From: Chromera velia
Taxonomy: Eukaryota > Sar > Chromeraceae
Direction: 5' to 3'
NCBI GenBank assembly: GCA_018398765.1
Contig: JAHBMJ010003815.1
Location: 20,001 to 72,552, forward strand
DNA: 52,552 nt
The position numbers and the translations under genes are program-made. Positions 25,234 through 35,361 of the stretch are shown here, one piece after another. Under the pieces are notes generated by a model. The model had not been told where the DNA came from. It saw nothing but the letters and a program-made list of their open reading frames with translations, and did not search any database. The number at the start of each line of letters is the position of its first letter. Position 1 is the first letter of the stretch.

Positions 25234-26968
25234 ATGGCGAACGTGCAAGGCATCGGAGAGGCTGCAGGTGCGCAGGCTCCTGCGTTTCCCGAAAAATTCG
25301 TTGATCCAAGTTCCCAAGAAGCACAAGCAGCAGCTGGCAAATTGACTGCTGCCTACCCAAATGACCCTGTTTCGGCCCCCTACTTTGTTTCGGCTCCATC
25401 ACAGCCTCAGGTCATCTCAGGAGTCCCACCAGGCACCACTTATTACCCACCGTCTACAGCTTATGATGCATATCGTGGGTACGTAGACCGTGTCACTCCC
25501 GGCGGTGTGCATGAAATGCCATACCGGAATCCCGCACGGTACATGGGAGGTGACCCTAGGGAAGGGCGGATGGGAATGCCTCAGGTTCTCTCCAGGGCGG
25601 CTTTGTCAAGTCCTTTCCAGACAAAGGCAGGGGGCGCATTTAGAGAAGCTGAGATGGCAAGGGGCGCAAGGGAGAAGGGAGGGTTGAATGCGGACGAGGG
25701 GTTTGTGGAGTTGGACAGATCTGGTCGCCCTCTTCTTCCTCAGAGGAGGCCTTCTTTCTCTGCAAACCGAACCTTTAGACTGAGAGCGGAAACAGTCAAG
25801 AAACCAGCCGTGGCAGGTCGGTCTGCCTGTCTTCCGCTCCGTGCCTCTTTTCGCTTTTTTCCTTCTTTTATTCTGTCTGGAAGCCGAGAGGGAAGAGAGG
25901 TTGAGAGCGAGATAGAGGGACGGAAATAGGGAGGGGCGAAAGAATGAATGAATGCATGAATGAATGAATGAATGAATGAATGCGTGAAGGAAGGAAGTGA
26001 GTGAGCTCAAGGGGGGAGGTCGACATGGGTGGGTTGGCGTTTGAGGTGGGAAGATTTGCTGCTGGCTGTCTCTTTGTGTTCCTCCTGCATCTCTCTGTCC
26101 ACTCCAGACCTGTCTTTCAATGTTGATGTTCGTAGGTGTTCTTCCATTTGTCCCTTCCCAAAGTGGACGGGGGTTTTTGTGGTGCCACTTGAATTATCGT
26201 TCCTTCTTCAAGTATTACTTTTCTCCGTGTGTCCATTACGTTCGTTCTGTCCTGTTCATGTGAGCCGACTGCAGTCCCTCTATGCAAATCGAAAGGAGCC
26301 ATCCCTGCGACCGCATGGGAACCCTTCGCGGTCCCTCACCCAGCCGCAGTGAGGTCTCTGCACGTCCCTCCACAACAACAGAGGGCGGTGGGAGTGGACG
26401 TTTTTGAGGACCCACTGGCATCTGACGGGGCTAGGCCGCCTCATGTGGGAACGTCAGCTGAATTTGCTTCGCGCTCATACGTTTTTCCTCCCTCTTGTTT
26501 GTTTCTCCTTTCCTTTGCTCGAAGGTATGAGGGCCACCTTTCTCCTTTCTCTGCACCCGTCTTATTTTTTGCTTCCGTCGCTTTTGTCACCTTTCGGGTC
26601 TTTGCTGCTCTTCAGTTCCATTTTGTTTCTTTTGTGTCTTTCCGTGTCAGCACTCCTCTCTCCTCCGGCAGCTAGGAGAGATCATACTGCATGCATAGCT
26701 TTTCCCTCCCAGACTGAACCGGCCACCTAGCCCCCTCCATCATCACCGGTCCCCTGCCTGCCCCCCCCCTTGCAGATGTCCGATGCGTCCCTCTCTCCAG
26801 GAGCCCCACACATTCTGCCTTCCCGAGGGATACAGAAAGCCCTACAGGCTGTATGCGGACTCGAGATACTGCATCACAGTCAGTCTCTTTTCTTTGATCG
26901 GAATTTCTGGTTGTTTTCATGCAGTTGATGAGGAAGTGAAAAAGCGCGGCGGAAAATTAGAGAGGTAG
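25234..26968 (+). CDS. Unidentified protein, 4 exons, about 303 residues
   Basis: Exons 25234-25816, 26275-26452, 26776-26882 and 26925-26968 join in phase (1, 2, 1) with donors GTCGGT, GTCAGC and GTCTCT, and end at TAG. The start ATG at 25234 (MANVQGIGEAAGAQAP) opens a long exon. The first third is rich in Pro/Tyr (GTTYYPPSTAYDAYRGYVD, RNPARYMGGDP), with no signal peptide or membrane segment. The C-terminus, EGYRKPYRLYADSRYCIT then DEEVKKRGGKLER, looks folded and conserved, but I do not recognise the family. The last intron would be only 42 nt; a donor at 26879 would give a slightly shorter end. GAGAG/gtagga at the end of exon 4 could also splice to the CAG acceptor before 27290 and give another C-terminus. 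Confidence 0.65.
25941..25982 (+). repeat. (GAAT)n microsatellite in intron
   Basis: About ten tetranucleotide units (AATG/GAAT phase) with one GCATG interruption, inside intron 1 of the gene at 25234. Confidence 0.85.
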
Positions 26969-27000
26969 GAACGCAAATCGTTCGCGCACATCGGGCAAGT

Positions 27001-27115
27001 AGGCAAGCAGACAAGTAGTCAGGCAAGCAGGCAGACAGGCAGGCAGACAGGCAGGCAGACAGGCAGGCAGACAGGCAGGCAGGCAGGCAGGCAGGCAGAG
27101 AAGGCCAGGCAGGCA
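27001..27115 (+). repeat. (GGCA)n microsatellite
   Basis: Runs of AGGC/GACAGGC units. It lies just downstream of the stop codon of the gene at 25234-26968. Confidence 0.9.
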
Positions 27116-28913
27116 AATTCTATTCTACAGTTCCTTGTTTTTCTCTTTTCTCTATTTCTCATTGGCAACGAGTTTCATTCACTCATAGTAGTCTTTGCTG
27201 CACTCTGTGTCCTTAATTTCTTCAATCCCTACCTTCTCACCCTGCCGGAAGTTGCAAATTTATTCTTTCTTTCCTTCGTGTCTTGCAGCAAAGCGCCGCA
27301 CGGCAGGAGTTTTTGACGGTCATGAGGAAGGGGTGGTGACCGCAGAAGACGAGTCTAGAAGCGAGACGGGAGAGGGGGGGGAGCCTAGGTTGGACAGAGT
27401 TTGAGGGCGTGAGGGAATGGAGAGAAAGGTGAGGAGGCAGGATGGATGCATTCCCATCTAAATCGTGAATGAAGAAAGAGAAGAGACGGGAGAGGGGGAG
27501 AGGGAAAAATGCGACTTTAACAAAAGGTGGAGGAAAGACAGTGCAAAAGGCCTTCAAAGCTGTCTGTGTGTAGAATTGAATTAAAGCGGGGAAGGGTAGG
27601 GCGTGCCGTCTTTCCCTGCAGTCTCCATTTTGCTTCGTCTATCTCTTCTCTCTGTGCCTGTCCTTCGGGGAGAGCTTCTGTCTCTCTGCGTCCTTGTTTC
27701 AACCATCAATTCCAACTGTGCAGAGAAAAGAGAAAGGAGGAAACTTTTACCCAGACACTCATAGCATCTTTTGCTCTGTAAGTCTTTTCGCCATTCTTTT
27801 GCAGTTAGCCTCTAAATTTTACTTTTCTTCCTCTTCCTCCTCCTCCGCCTCCTCCTCTCCTCTATTGCATTTGATTCTTTGGTCACCGCGAGAGGTGATT
27901 GGAAGAACATCTTCGACAGAATATCAACTACCTGACTGTGAATTTGAGCGCATCGGGTTTCGGCCTTGCAAGTCGACCAAAAAAGGCACTTCGATCCGAG
28001 AGAGAAACGACAACGGACGATGTAAAAGAGAGATAAAGGACTCTGCACTACATGCAGATCCTATGGGTCTCTTACAAAATGATTGTCCTCTCTGTGCCAA
28101 CGGGTACGCAGAAGAAACCTCGATTGAAACACAATCGCAACCAAGGATACAACAGTTTGAGTTCATCGTTGGTATTCTACAGACTGACTGGAAGGCTGAA
28201 CCGCCAAACAGTTCAGCTCAGGCGGTGAATGCATCTGCCGAATTGTAATCCGGATGCCAGTGAAAAGTGCGATTCGTTGCGAAGAAAGAACGGACTGCCG
28301 CTTCAGGCGAACGTCGATGCCATGTATTGTCTTCTAGGCAACGTGATCGAGAGGCATGATGAAACAAAAGTCAGGTGGCTTGAGAGTTCAAGCATGAAAA
28401 GAGCTCTTCTGTACATAATCAATAGATTCAATAAATGTTGGCTTCTACAACGATACAACCTTGATGAAGACATAATGTGCAAAGAGACTGCAATTCAAAA
28501 TTAAATTAATAGAATAGTATATATCAAAGCTGGCAAAATTTAAGATACTTTTGATTTATGTGTGTTTTTTTTAAATTTGTTTATATTGATTTCTGGGGTC
28601 TATATAACTAGCTATATAATTGCATAAGATACTAATTATGAATGAATGAATGCATCTATGAATGAATGAATGCATGAATGAATGAATCAATGACTCTATA
28701 ACATTATCTGTTTTTTTTATGATGATACTATCATGATAGTTAGTTAGTTGGTTGAACTTGGTTAGAGAATGTTTAACCCTAGTATATATATTACTAAAAA
28801 AAATATGTAACTGCTCTGTTACTTCTAGTGTTACTTGGATACTGTACCTAATATTCACTTAGTGTTCAGTCAATGTTTCACAAACAGACATTGCATATCA
28901 TGCCCTATGATTG

Positions 28914-28990
28914 GGCATAGCTTAATTGGTATAGCTTACTGGCTAGCTCATTAGCTTTAACCACCTTAATTCAATTTATTCAATTCACTC
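28914..28990 (+). other. tRNA-like 5' half (SINE or tRNA relic)
   Basis: GGGCATAGCTTAATTGGTAT contains a textbook A-box (TAGCTTAATTGG) as in a tRNA D-arm. The expected T-arm is degenerate (AATTCAATTTATT) and no 3' acceptor strand pairs with GGGCATA, so it is not a functional tRNA gene. Confidence 0.3.
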
Positions 28991-29466
28991 ATATATAAAT
29001 TAAAAGAATCAAAATTAATGATTGGTATATATAATTACTATCATATACTATCATCAACAGGGCTCTGAATTGCCGTGATTCTCCTTTGCAGTGCTGAACG
29101 ACGCTTTCAATCCATCAAAAACTTGTATGACGCCCTTTGAGGCTTTAAACGACTTTTACTTTGGGCGAACTGTACATGGGTCAGTAGTTTTTTTTGTTTA
29201 GAGACAGTTGGTCAGGAAGGTGACAAGACTGAAGAAGAGGCACCCCAGCCTGAGTCATTTCAAATTAATTGTATTTGGTTCAGTCTAGAAGTTTACTTTC
29301 AAAACTTAGGCTCTCTATCTACTCGCTCTCCATTTACTGTATTTAAAATTAATTAGTCTTTAATATTCATTTTTTTTTTTTGAAAAACATTTTGAATTGT
29401 AGTTTGTATGTATGCATATACTGCGTTCGGCTGAAATTTGCACAGCGCACTTGATTTAGATTAATT

Positions 29467-29762
29467 TCGAATGAAAAAAAATAAGTTTTAAAATGCATGC
29501 TGGGGGCCCCTCACATGTTGGGGAAGGGGCTCCGGCACTCCATTTGTATGCCCGACGACTTTCCGGGGCCCGATTCAATTTATTCGAAATTCAGATTTAC
29601 ATCTAACTGACGAAATTTAGTCTGTCAGATCTGAATCTGAATTTCAAACAAATTGAATCGGGCTCCGGAAAGTCATTGCGCATGGAAGTGGAGTGCCGGG
29701 GCCCCTTCCCCAACATGTTAGGGGCCCCCAGCATGCATCTGAAAACTTTTTTTTTTCAAAAA
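29467..29762. mobile_element. Foldback (long inverted repeat) element
   Basis: A near-perfect palindrome about 246 bp long (29493-29738), with weaker pairing out to 29467-29762. The left arm begins ATGCATGCTGGGGGCCCCTC and the right arm ends with the reverse complement, with AACATGTTGGGGAAGGGGC also shared. The arms are about 110 nt each with a short AT-rich centre. There is no coding capacity and I see no clear target duplication. Confidence 0.8.
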
Positions 29763-30006
29763 AATAAATCCCAAATCACATCCTGTGACGAAATTACAAA
29801 ATTCAAGTGTATACGGTATATTGAATTCATCGGAGAGATTTTTTAATTTGGGGAGGATGGTGTGGTGCAAAACTCTTATATCTTTTGTGGCGGATCAAAT
29901 GACTCACCTGTGCACGCACGCCCACTTGTAAGCATTTTTTTTACCTGCATATGCATATACATGCATATTATATACGCACGCGTTTCTATATCGTTTCTAT
30001 ATGTAC

Positions 30007-30262
30007 GCCACCGTCTCGCCCGCCACGCCTCTCTCCGACGCCCTCCGCCTCCTCCTCTCGAAACCGCCCGCACCTCTCCGACGAGGCCGCGCCGCCATCT
30101 CCTCCGCACGGCGTGCGTGGCGAGCGTTCTGGTCGAGTGTGGTAGTGAGCGGTTGGTCGCGGTGGGTGGTCGGAGAGGCGACGCGAGGGCGGCGATGCGC
30201 GGGGCGCTGGCGCGCGTGGACGCGAGGGTGGCGTGCGGGGCGCCGCGGCGGGATGGAGTGAT
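30007..30262. other. Isolated GC-rich island
   Basis: About 255 bp of strongly CG-rich sequence (many CGCC, CGAGG and GCGCG words) sits abruptly between AT-rich flanks. All six frames are nearly open because of the base composition, so no coding call is made. TATACGC..CGTTT occurs just left (29972) and TATACGCGTTTAAATATA just right (30264). No family is recognised. Confidence 0.5.
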
Positions 30263-30438
30263 TATACGCGTTTAAATATAATTGCACATTTTTTGCATGC
30301 ATGTATATACGTATCGATAAAACTTCCAGCAGTCTTCTTTAATACACCTTTTCAGCTTCTGCATGGTATTCGTGCCGTCTTCTATGCCACAGGGAATTGG
30401 AAAGTTGTACGCGTGATCGAATTGGTTGGAACTGTGCA

Positions 30439-32202
30439 ATGAAGGATCGAGTGAAAGAGCCTCGCTCTTCAGTGGAAGAGACGGATCTTCCGCCCACCAC
30501 CGAGGCCTTCCTGAAGAAGGTGCGGGAATGGGAGGCCTCCCTGGTCTCTCTCCTCCGTGCACAGGTTGAATACGTTGAAAGGGTTCTGAACGCAAAAGGA
30601 AGAAACAGGAAGGGTGCAGCTGCGGCTGATTGCACTGGAAGGGTTCATGGGGAGGATGTTGCAGTTCTGTCGAAGCTCGAAGAGAGTAGAAAGGAGTTTT
30701 CAAAGAAAGTACGAGCAGACCTCGGAGAAGTGGTCAGCCGTCATTTCGAGATGAACGTGGGTGTGCTCCTGAAACGGATGATGGGCACGAAGATCAGAGC
30801 CTTTGTGCCCGTGTCAGCACAGGCAGTTCACAAAGTCGTTCGCAAACTGGGTTTAATTTACTATTCAGCGCGAGGCGAGAAACAGGCCCTCCTGATCGAC
30901 CTCCGCACTTACTTGGAGGCGGGTGCAGATATCGACGGGTTCGTAGAGGGAAAAACCGCACTGCTGCACACCATAGATGCCAACAGCATGGAGGCAGTCG
31001 AAATGATAGTGGAAGCAGGGGCCGATTTGGAGATCATGACGGGAGAAATAGCTTGTTCTCCCCAGCGGTGTGATGTGGGGATGCCAGGAGACACGGCACT
31101 GACTGCTGCCTGTCGGCAGTGTCGCTGGAAAATAGTTCGGTTCTTGATTGCAGCAGGGGCAAAAGTTGATGTTCAGGGGGCTGATATGGGGAAAGGCACC
31201 ATAGGAATAGAGAAAGGCAACATGACCGTTTGTTTATGTCCCGTGCGGGATCGAGAGCGCATTCAGAAAGAGTGGAAAGAAGGTTTGAAGGAATACCGTT
31301 TCGTACATCCCCTGGAAGTGGCTTGTGAGCCTGACCAGCAAGATGCGTGGGGTGTAAAATGCGACCCGGTTGCATTCCGTGGTGCTCTGAAGGCTCTCGT
31401 TCTGAAGACTTCCGATCTAACGAGGCTGAGGATCACTATGAACAAAGTGAAGTGTGGAGCACATCTGCTTACACAATGGAAGGGGAAGAATACACAATGG
31501 CGCTTGAAGACCATGGGGACAGTGGTGGACTATTTTGGATGGGAGGGATTTGAAGACTTGGTTGAGCTCAGTCTTTCCCGATGGAATGCTGTTTCAAAAC
31601 CTGTTTGCTCACCCACAGGGCTTGAGTTCCGTACGTTCAACAGATTTGAAGCCAACAAAAAACCTATTTCAGACCCATGTCAGGCGGCTTTCGATCTGAT
31701 GATTATGGCAGGAAAGCCAAAAGCTGCACGTTTTTTCATTTCGAAGGGAGTTGATATCAACAGACGCGACGAGTCTGGGGACACCCTTCTGATTGCCACA
31801 CTTCGAGAATGGACAAAGGTCCAAAAGAGTGAGATTTCCGTTGCGAATTCGAAACAGGTTCTTGGAATTCTCCTCGCGCACGGTGTAGACGTAAATGCGA
31901 GAGATCTCCGACTGTTCACGGCTCTTCACTACGCAGTAGAGGTGTCCTACAACTGGGCAGACTCTCATTTCGTCACGCTCCTCCTACTTCGGGGAGCTGA
32001 TGTGGGGGTGCAGAACGCTTTGGGCCAGACACCCTGTGATGCTGGAGCCTCTATGCTGCAGGTATTGGAGCGTGAACGCTCAGGCGGGCGAGATGCCCTC
32101 ACAGGTGGGAAGCCCACGGTCCCGTTTAGGGAGCGGCGTTTTGCTATGCGAAGGGTTCTCGCGCTACTCTCTCTGAAGTCGCAGAGCCCACAGGAAAAAT
32201 AA
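30439..32202 (+). CDS. Ankyrin-repeat protein, intronless, 587 residues
   Basis: A single open frame from the ATG at 30439 (MKDRVKEPRSSVEET) to TAA at 32202. Residues about 20-110 are helical and charged (FLKKVREWEASLVSLLRAQ). Ankyrin repeats follow in two blocks. Block one, around residues 150-270, has LRTYLEAGADIDGFVEGKTA, VEMIVEAGADLEI, GDTALTAACRQCRWKIVRFL and AAGAKVDVQG. Block two, around 420-550, has FFISKGVDINRRDESGDTLL, LLAHGVDVNARD, TALHYAVEVS and LLLRGADVGVQNALGQTPCD. The segment between them has no recognised fold. Ankyrin repeats bind other proteins, so this is probably a scaffold or adaptor; no enzymatic domain or membrane segment is seen. An upstream CCACAG at 30387 could be the acceptor of a 5'-UTR intron. 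Confidence 0.85.
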   Translation: MKDRVKEPRSSVEETDLPPTTEAFLKKVREWEASLVSLLRAQVEYVERVLNAKGRNRKGAAAADCTGRVHGEDVAVLSKLEESRKEFSKKVRADLGEVVSRHFEMNVGVLLKRMMGTKIRAFVPVSAQAVHKVVRKLGLIYYSARGEKQALLIDLRTYLEAGADIDGFVEGKTALLHTIDANSMEAVEMIVEAGADLEIMTGEIACSPQRCDVGMPGDTALTAACRQCRWKIVRFLIAAGAKVDVQGADMGKGTIGIEKGNMTVCLCPVRDRERIQKEWKEGLKEYRFVHPLEVACEPDQQDAWGVKCDPVAFRGALKALVLKTSDLTRLRITMNKVKCGAHLLTQWKGKNTQWRLKTMGTVVDYFGWEGFEDLVELSLSRWNAVSKPVCSPTGLEFRTFNRFEANKKPISDPCQAAFDLMIMAGKPKAARFFISKGVDINRRDESGDTLLIATLREWTKVQKSEISVANSKQVLGILLAHGVDVNARDLRLFTALHYAVEVSYNWADSHFVTLLLLRGADVGVQNALGQTPCDAGASMLQVLERERSGGRDALTGGKPTVPFRERRFAMRRVLALLSLKSQSPQEK

Positions 32203-32898
32203 GAAGGCCTGACTATATATGCATCACTTAAACTAGCACTTAAATCAACGGGAGGGCAGTGTATAGGTGAAAAAATCACTATCGAGAGTTAAAAAAAACA
32301 TAATTGAATACGTACATACAATTGAGATCACTTAGTAGCGCCATGCAATATAAGAACACAATTTAGAATATAATTAAGTACCTCCATACAAACAGTTAAT
32401 ACCAGTTATAGAAATGTCATTATCTAAGAAATCGATCTAATAGAAATATCATAGAATCTCCAAATCTCAAAACATCTGTAACATTTTTTTTAGATGGAAT
32501 ATATGATCCTAGATATGATCAAATAAACCAAGAAAGAACTCTAGAAAAAACTTTAGAAAGAACCTGTCGTTTGCGGGGGTGACCTCTAAAAGATAAAACG
32601 GCAACAGTGCTAGGGGTAATTTTCAAAAAAAAAAAAAAAAAATTATTTTCACTTTTTTTTTTTCTGATGTTAAACTAGATGTCAAGCTGAAAAATACTAG
32701 GTGTGATCTGTAGATATATATATCTTTAGATATATTTTTTTAAACCCATAATATAATATATGCACAGGAAAAAATATATACACCAATCCTGTAGTGTTAC
32801 ACAAAGTTAAATGTGTAACAATTACCCCTGACCCGGGTCGCTTTCGTTCTGCATGACTCTGTCCGTACAGGCTTCGGTCTGAGAGGGAGTGCAACGCT
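32203..32898. other. AT-rich intergenic DNA with transposon-like fragments
   Basis: At 32566-32625 a segment matches one at 46386-46443 (GTTTGCGGGGG.., CTAAAAGA.AAAACGG, ACAGTG..CTAGGG). AGGGGTAATT at 32613 is inverted as AATTACCCCT at 32819, which may be a decayed terminal repeat pair. CTAGGTGTGATCTGTA at 32697 equals the end of the element at 47738. No gene is seen. Confidence 0.5.
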
Positions 32899-35361
32899 TC
32901 ATCTGAGTTGCGGAGGCTTCAAAGCTCCGTTTCTGCCGCCAAGCGCGTTCACTGTGCTCAACGTCTCCTGCCTGCGCTGCGTCGCGAGGAGAGAAGACGC
33001 CTCGCCGAACCTCGAAGAACTCGTCGGCACATGAGTCACCCTTGTGGAGCTTCCTGGACTTGCACGGCTCGTGAAGAAACAGGGACCTGTGATGCGTACC
33101 CTTTGGACAGGCGACTCTCCTGCGGGGACTTCCGTTTCCATCAGGGCATCTGCATCTCCCTGTGACGCGCCTGCTTCCATGCAGACCTTCTTTGTTGCTC
33201 TGTGACCTTCCGGTTCTTCACTTCCTTCCGTCCCTGTCGCTTCCCCCATGCACTGCAATAAAAAGAATAGAAAGAAAGCAGCGATACGCGATTCCTCATT
33301 TTCTGTGGTCCTTTCTTGTTTCAAATGTGTTCTCTCAGCGCAGTGAACCCACCAAGCTACCTGCTCCCCTGCAGCTATATCAATGTTGATCCAAACCAGC
33401 CAGCCGCCTACATAGAAATGCAATTTGAGTGACGTATGAAAAATCCCAACCTCTCCAATTTGAGCCGGCTTCACATTCACCAGCTTGCGGGAAATATCCT
33501 CAGAGAGCTCAAAGCGAAAGTGCCCTTTGTGCCCGTTGTGCTCCCATTCCTTCAGTTGCTGGGCAGCTTGGAGAGCTTCCCAGGTATGTTTCAGGCTGCC
33601 AGCACTCCTGCACACGAATGCGAATACGAACTCAATTGGCATCTTGAGAGAAACGTTAACGTGAAGGTAAGTAGCTCAAATCAGGTCAGTGAAGAAGGAA
33701 ACCGAGGTTGGATTGTCAGGAAAATGGGGGGAATAAGTACGTGGCGATCACCACACAAACAGGAGGACACGGTGGAGTGCAGGGCGCAAAGCTGACATGA
33801 GGCAAGCATGCAAGCAGGCAATATGACGGGACAAGACTGCGTGAGCGAAGAAGAACAACAAAGCATAAGAGCAAGCGGGAGGGGGCCGAGAGAGCGGCAG
33901 CCTTCGACTGGCTACGGGATGGACTATGTCAGTATTACTGAGTAGGTGAAAAAGATTTCGCATGCTAGAGATACGCAGACAGCAACTATGACTCTTTCAT
34001 TCTTTTTCCTTTCCGCTTTTTGCATTGAACTTCTTCTTGGCACTGGGGCAAAGAGAACCTGCACAGCTTCCCCTGCAATCTCTCGTTGGTTGTCTCTCGG
34101 CCAGAGAACAGAAAGAACAGAACTCTGAAGGGGTAGATAAATTTTCAGGCTGGTTGCCAAATATTGGAATTACCAATAATTCTGATTCTGTAAGCACACC
34201 AAACACTAAATCATTTACATAAAAAGTGCATATACTATCTAGAGCCACTTGCCACCAGAAGACAGCACAGACACGAAAACGTGTGCCTAATCAATGCAAC
34301 ATCAGCATACAGAAAAGCATCATAATCGCAGGGAGTCTCGCAGACGTAGATTCCAGCAGAACAAGAAGCCAAGACCCCGAAGGAAAAAAAAAGTGGTCTG
34401 ACCCGAAGGTTGCCACCCCCATGTTCTTCTGCAGATCCAGCTTGACATGGGGCTTCTTCCCGTATGACCCCAAAAACGCTTCCAATTCCCCCTTCCAATG
34501 ATTTCTACCTGGCGTCGTACTTAACATTCCCAAACCTGTGCATGTGATCAGAAGGGAGGAAGAAAATGACAATCTAAGAGGCTTTGACGGGGACAATATA
34601 AAGAGAACTGCTCTTCTTGCTGACTTGCTTCTATCATCTTTTATCCTCCCTCCATCCATCTACCCCTAGCTCCGTTCCTCCCTTCCTCCCTTCCTTTCGG
34701 TCTTTTTTTCTGAGTCCATCTCTCGGTCTTTTCTTATACATGAGAGTGACGGAGTGAAAAGCAAATTTATCAACAGCCTTGTCCGTCGACAGAGACACGG
34801 AAGACGAAGAAAAGGGGCAAAAAGTCGCAACACACGCAGCTGCTCCGCTTACTTACTTGAAGACGGAAGTCCCAGAATCTGCAGTGTCCAGGACGTCCTC
34901 TTATGCTTCTTGCTTTCTGTCTGATTCTCCAACATCTGCACATTCACGACGGGAGTCCTGCCCGGTATAGCTCCTGCGGCCGTTTCTAGAGTGATCGCTG
35001 AGCCTTCGCCGCTCGGCAAAGAGATTTCAAACCCATTTGTCGGTCGGCCGCCAAGTTCCCCTTCTGCCAAAATTCTGTCCAGGACATCTCCTACGGGCTC
35101 AGTGCATGGGACGCTGACTTCTTTTGTGATGGGATACTTAAGTCCGGGCGTACTGATTCTGAATTTGACTGGGGTGTTCTCCCCGTCCAAAAAGTTTTGA
35201 GCCTCTTCCCATGTTCTGAAGTGCTTTACCAAGCCTCGCGGGAAGTTTGAGACGAAAGGGTCAACGTCAGTCACAGCAGAAGCACCACTGCAAGCCACGA
35301 TACCGACTTTTCGTCCTCTCACGATGGCATAGAAGCGGCAGTTCCTTTCCTGAGTTGCCAT
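32899..35361 (-). CDS. Protein with RNase H1 N-terminal (viroplasmin)-like domain, 4 exons, 412 residues
   Basis: Exons 35361-34857, 34535-34403, 33607-33361 and 33252-32899 join in phase (1, 2, 0) with donors GTAAGT, GTCAGA and GTAGCT. The ATG at 35361 follows a CTTGCAG/GCA acceptor, so an upstream 5'-UTR exon is likely. Residues 8-60 (RFYAIVRGRKVGIVAC, VSNFPRGLVKHFRTWEEAQN) match the hybrid-binding domain at the N-terminus of eukaryotic RNase H1, which binds RNA-DNA duplexes or dsRNA. No RNase H catalytic DEDD domain follows. Instead there is a beta-rich region that may be ubiquitin-like (VKFRISTPGLKYP..VPCTEPVGDVLDRIL), a middle part with HVKLDLQKNMGVATF and LKLHFYVGGWLVWINI, and a polar, Ser/Glu-rich tail. 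Role unknown; nucleic-acid binding is inferred from the first domain only. Confidence 0.75.

Larger units (their letters stand above)
26969..29466. other. Gene-poor stretch: possible alternative 3' exon, then AT-rich repeats
   Basis: A segment after a TCTTGCAG acceptor at 27290 to a stop near 27404 reads KRRTAGVFDGHEEGVVTAED and may be an alternative last exon of the gene upstream. From 28500 the DNA becomes AT-rich, with an (AATG)n tract at 28635-28692. At 28914-28940 a tRNA-like 5' half occurs. No other gene is supported. Confidence 0.4.

Noticed and set aside
30001-30302. Overlapping ORFs in the GC-rich island
   Set aside because: Open in most frames because of composition; no domain and no consistent start.
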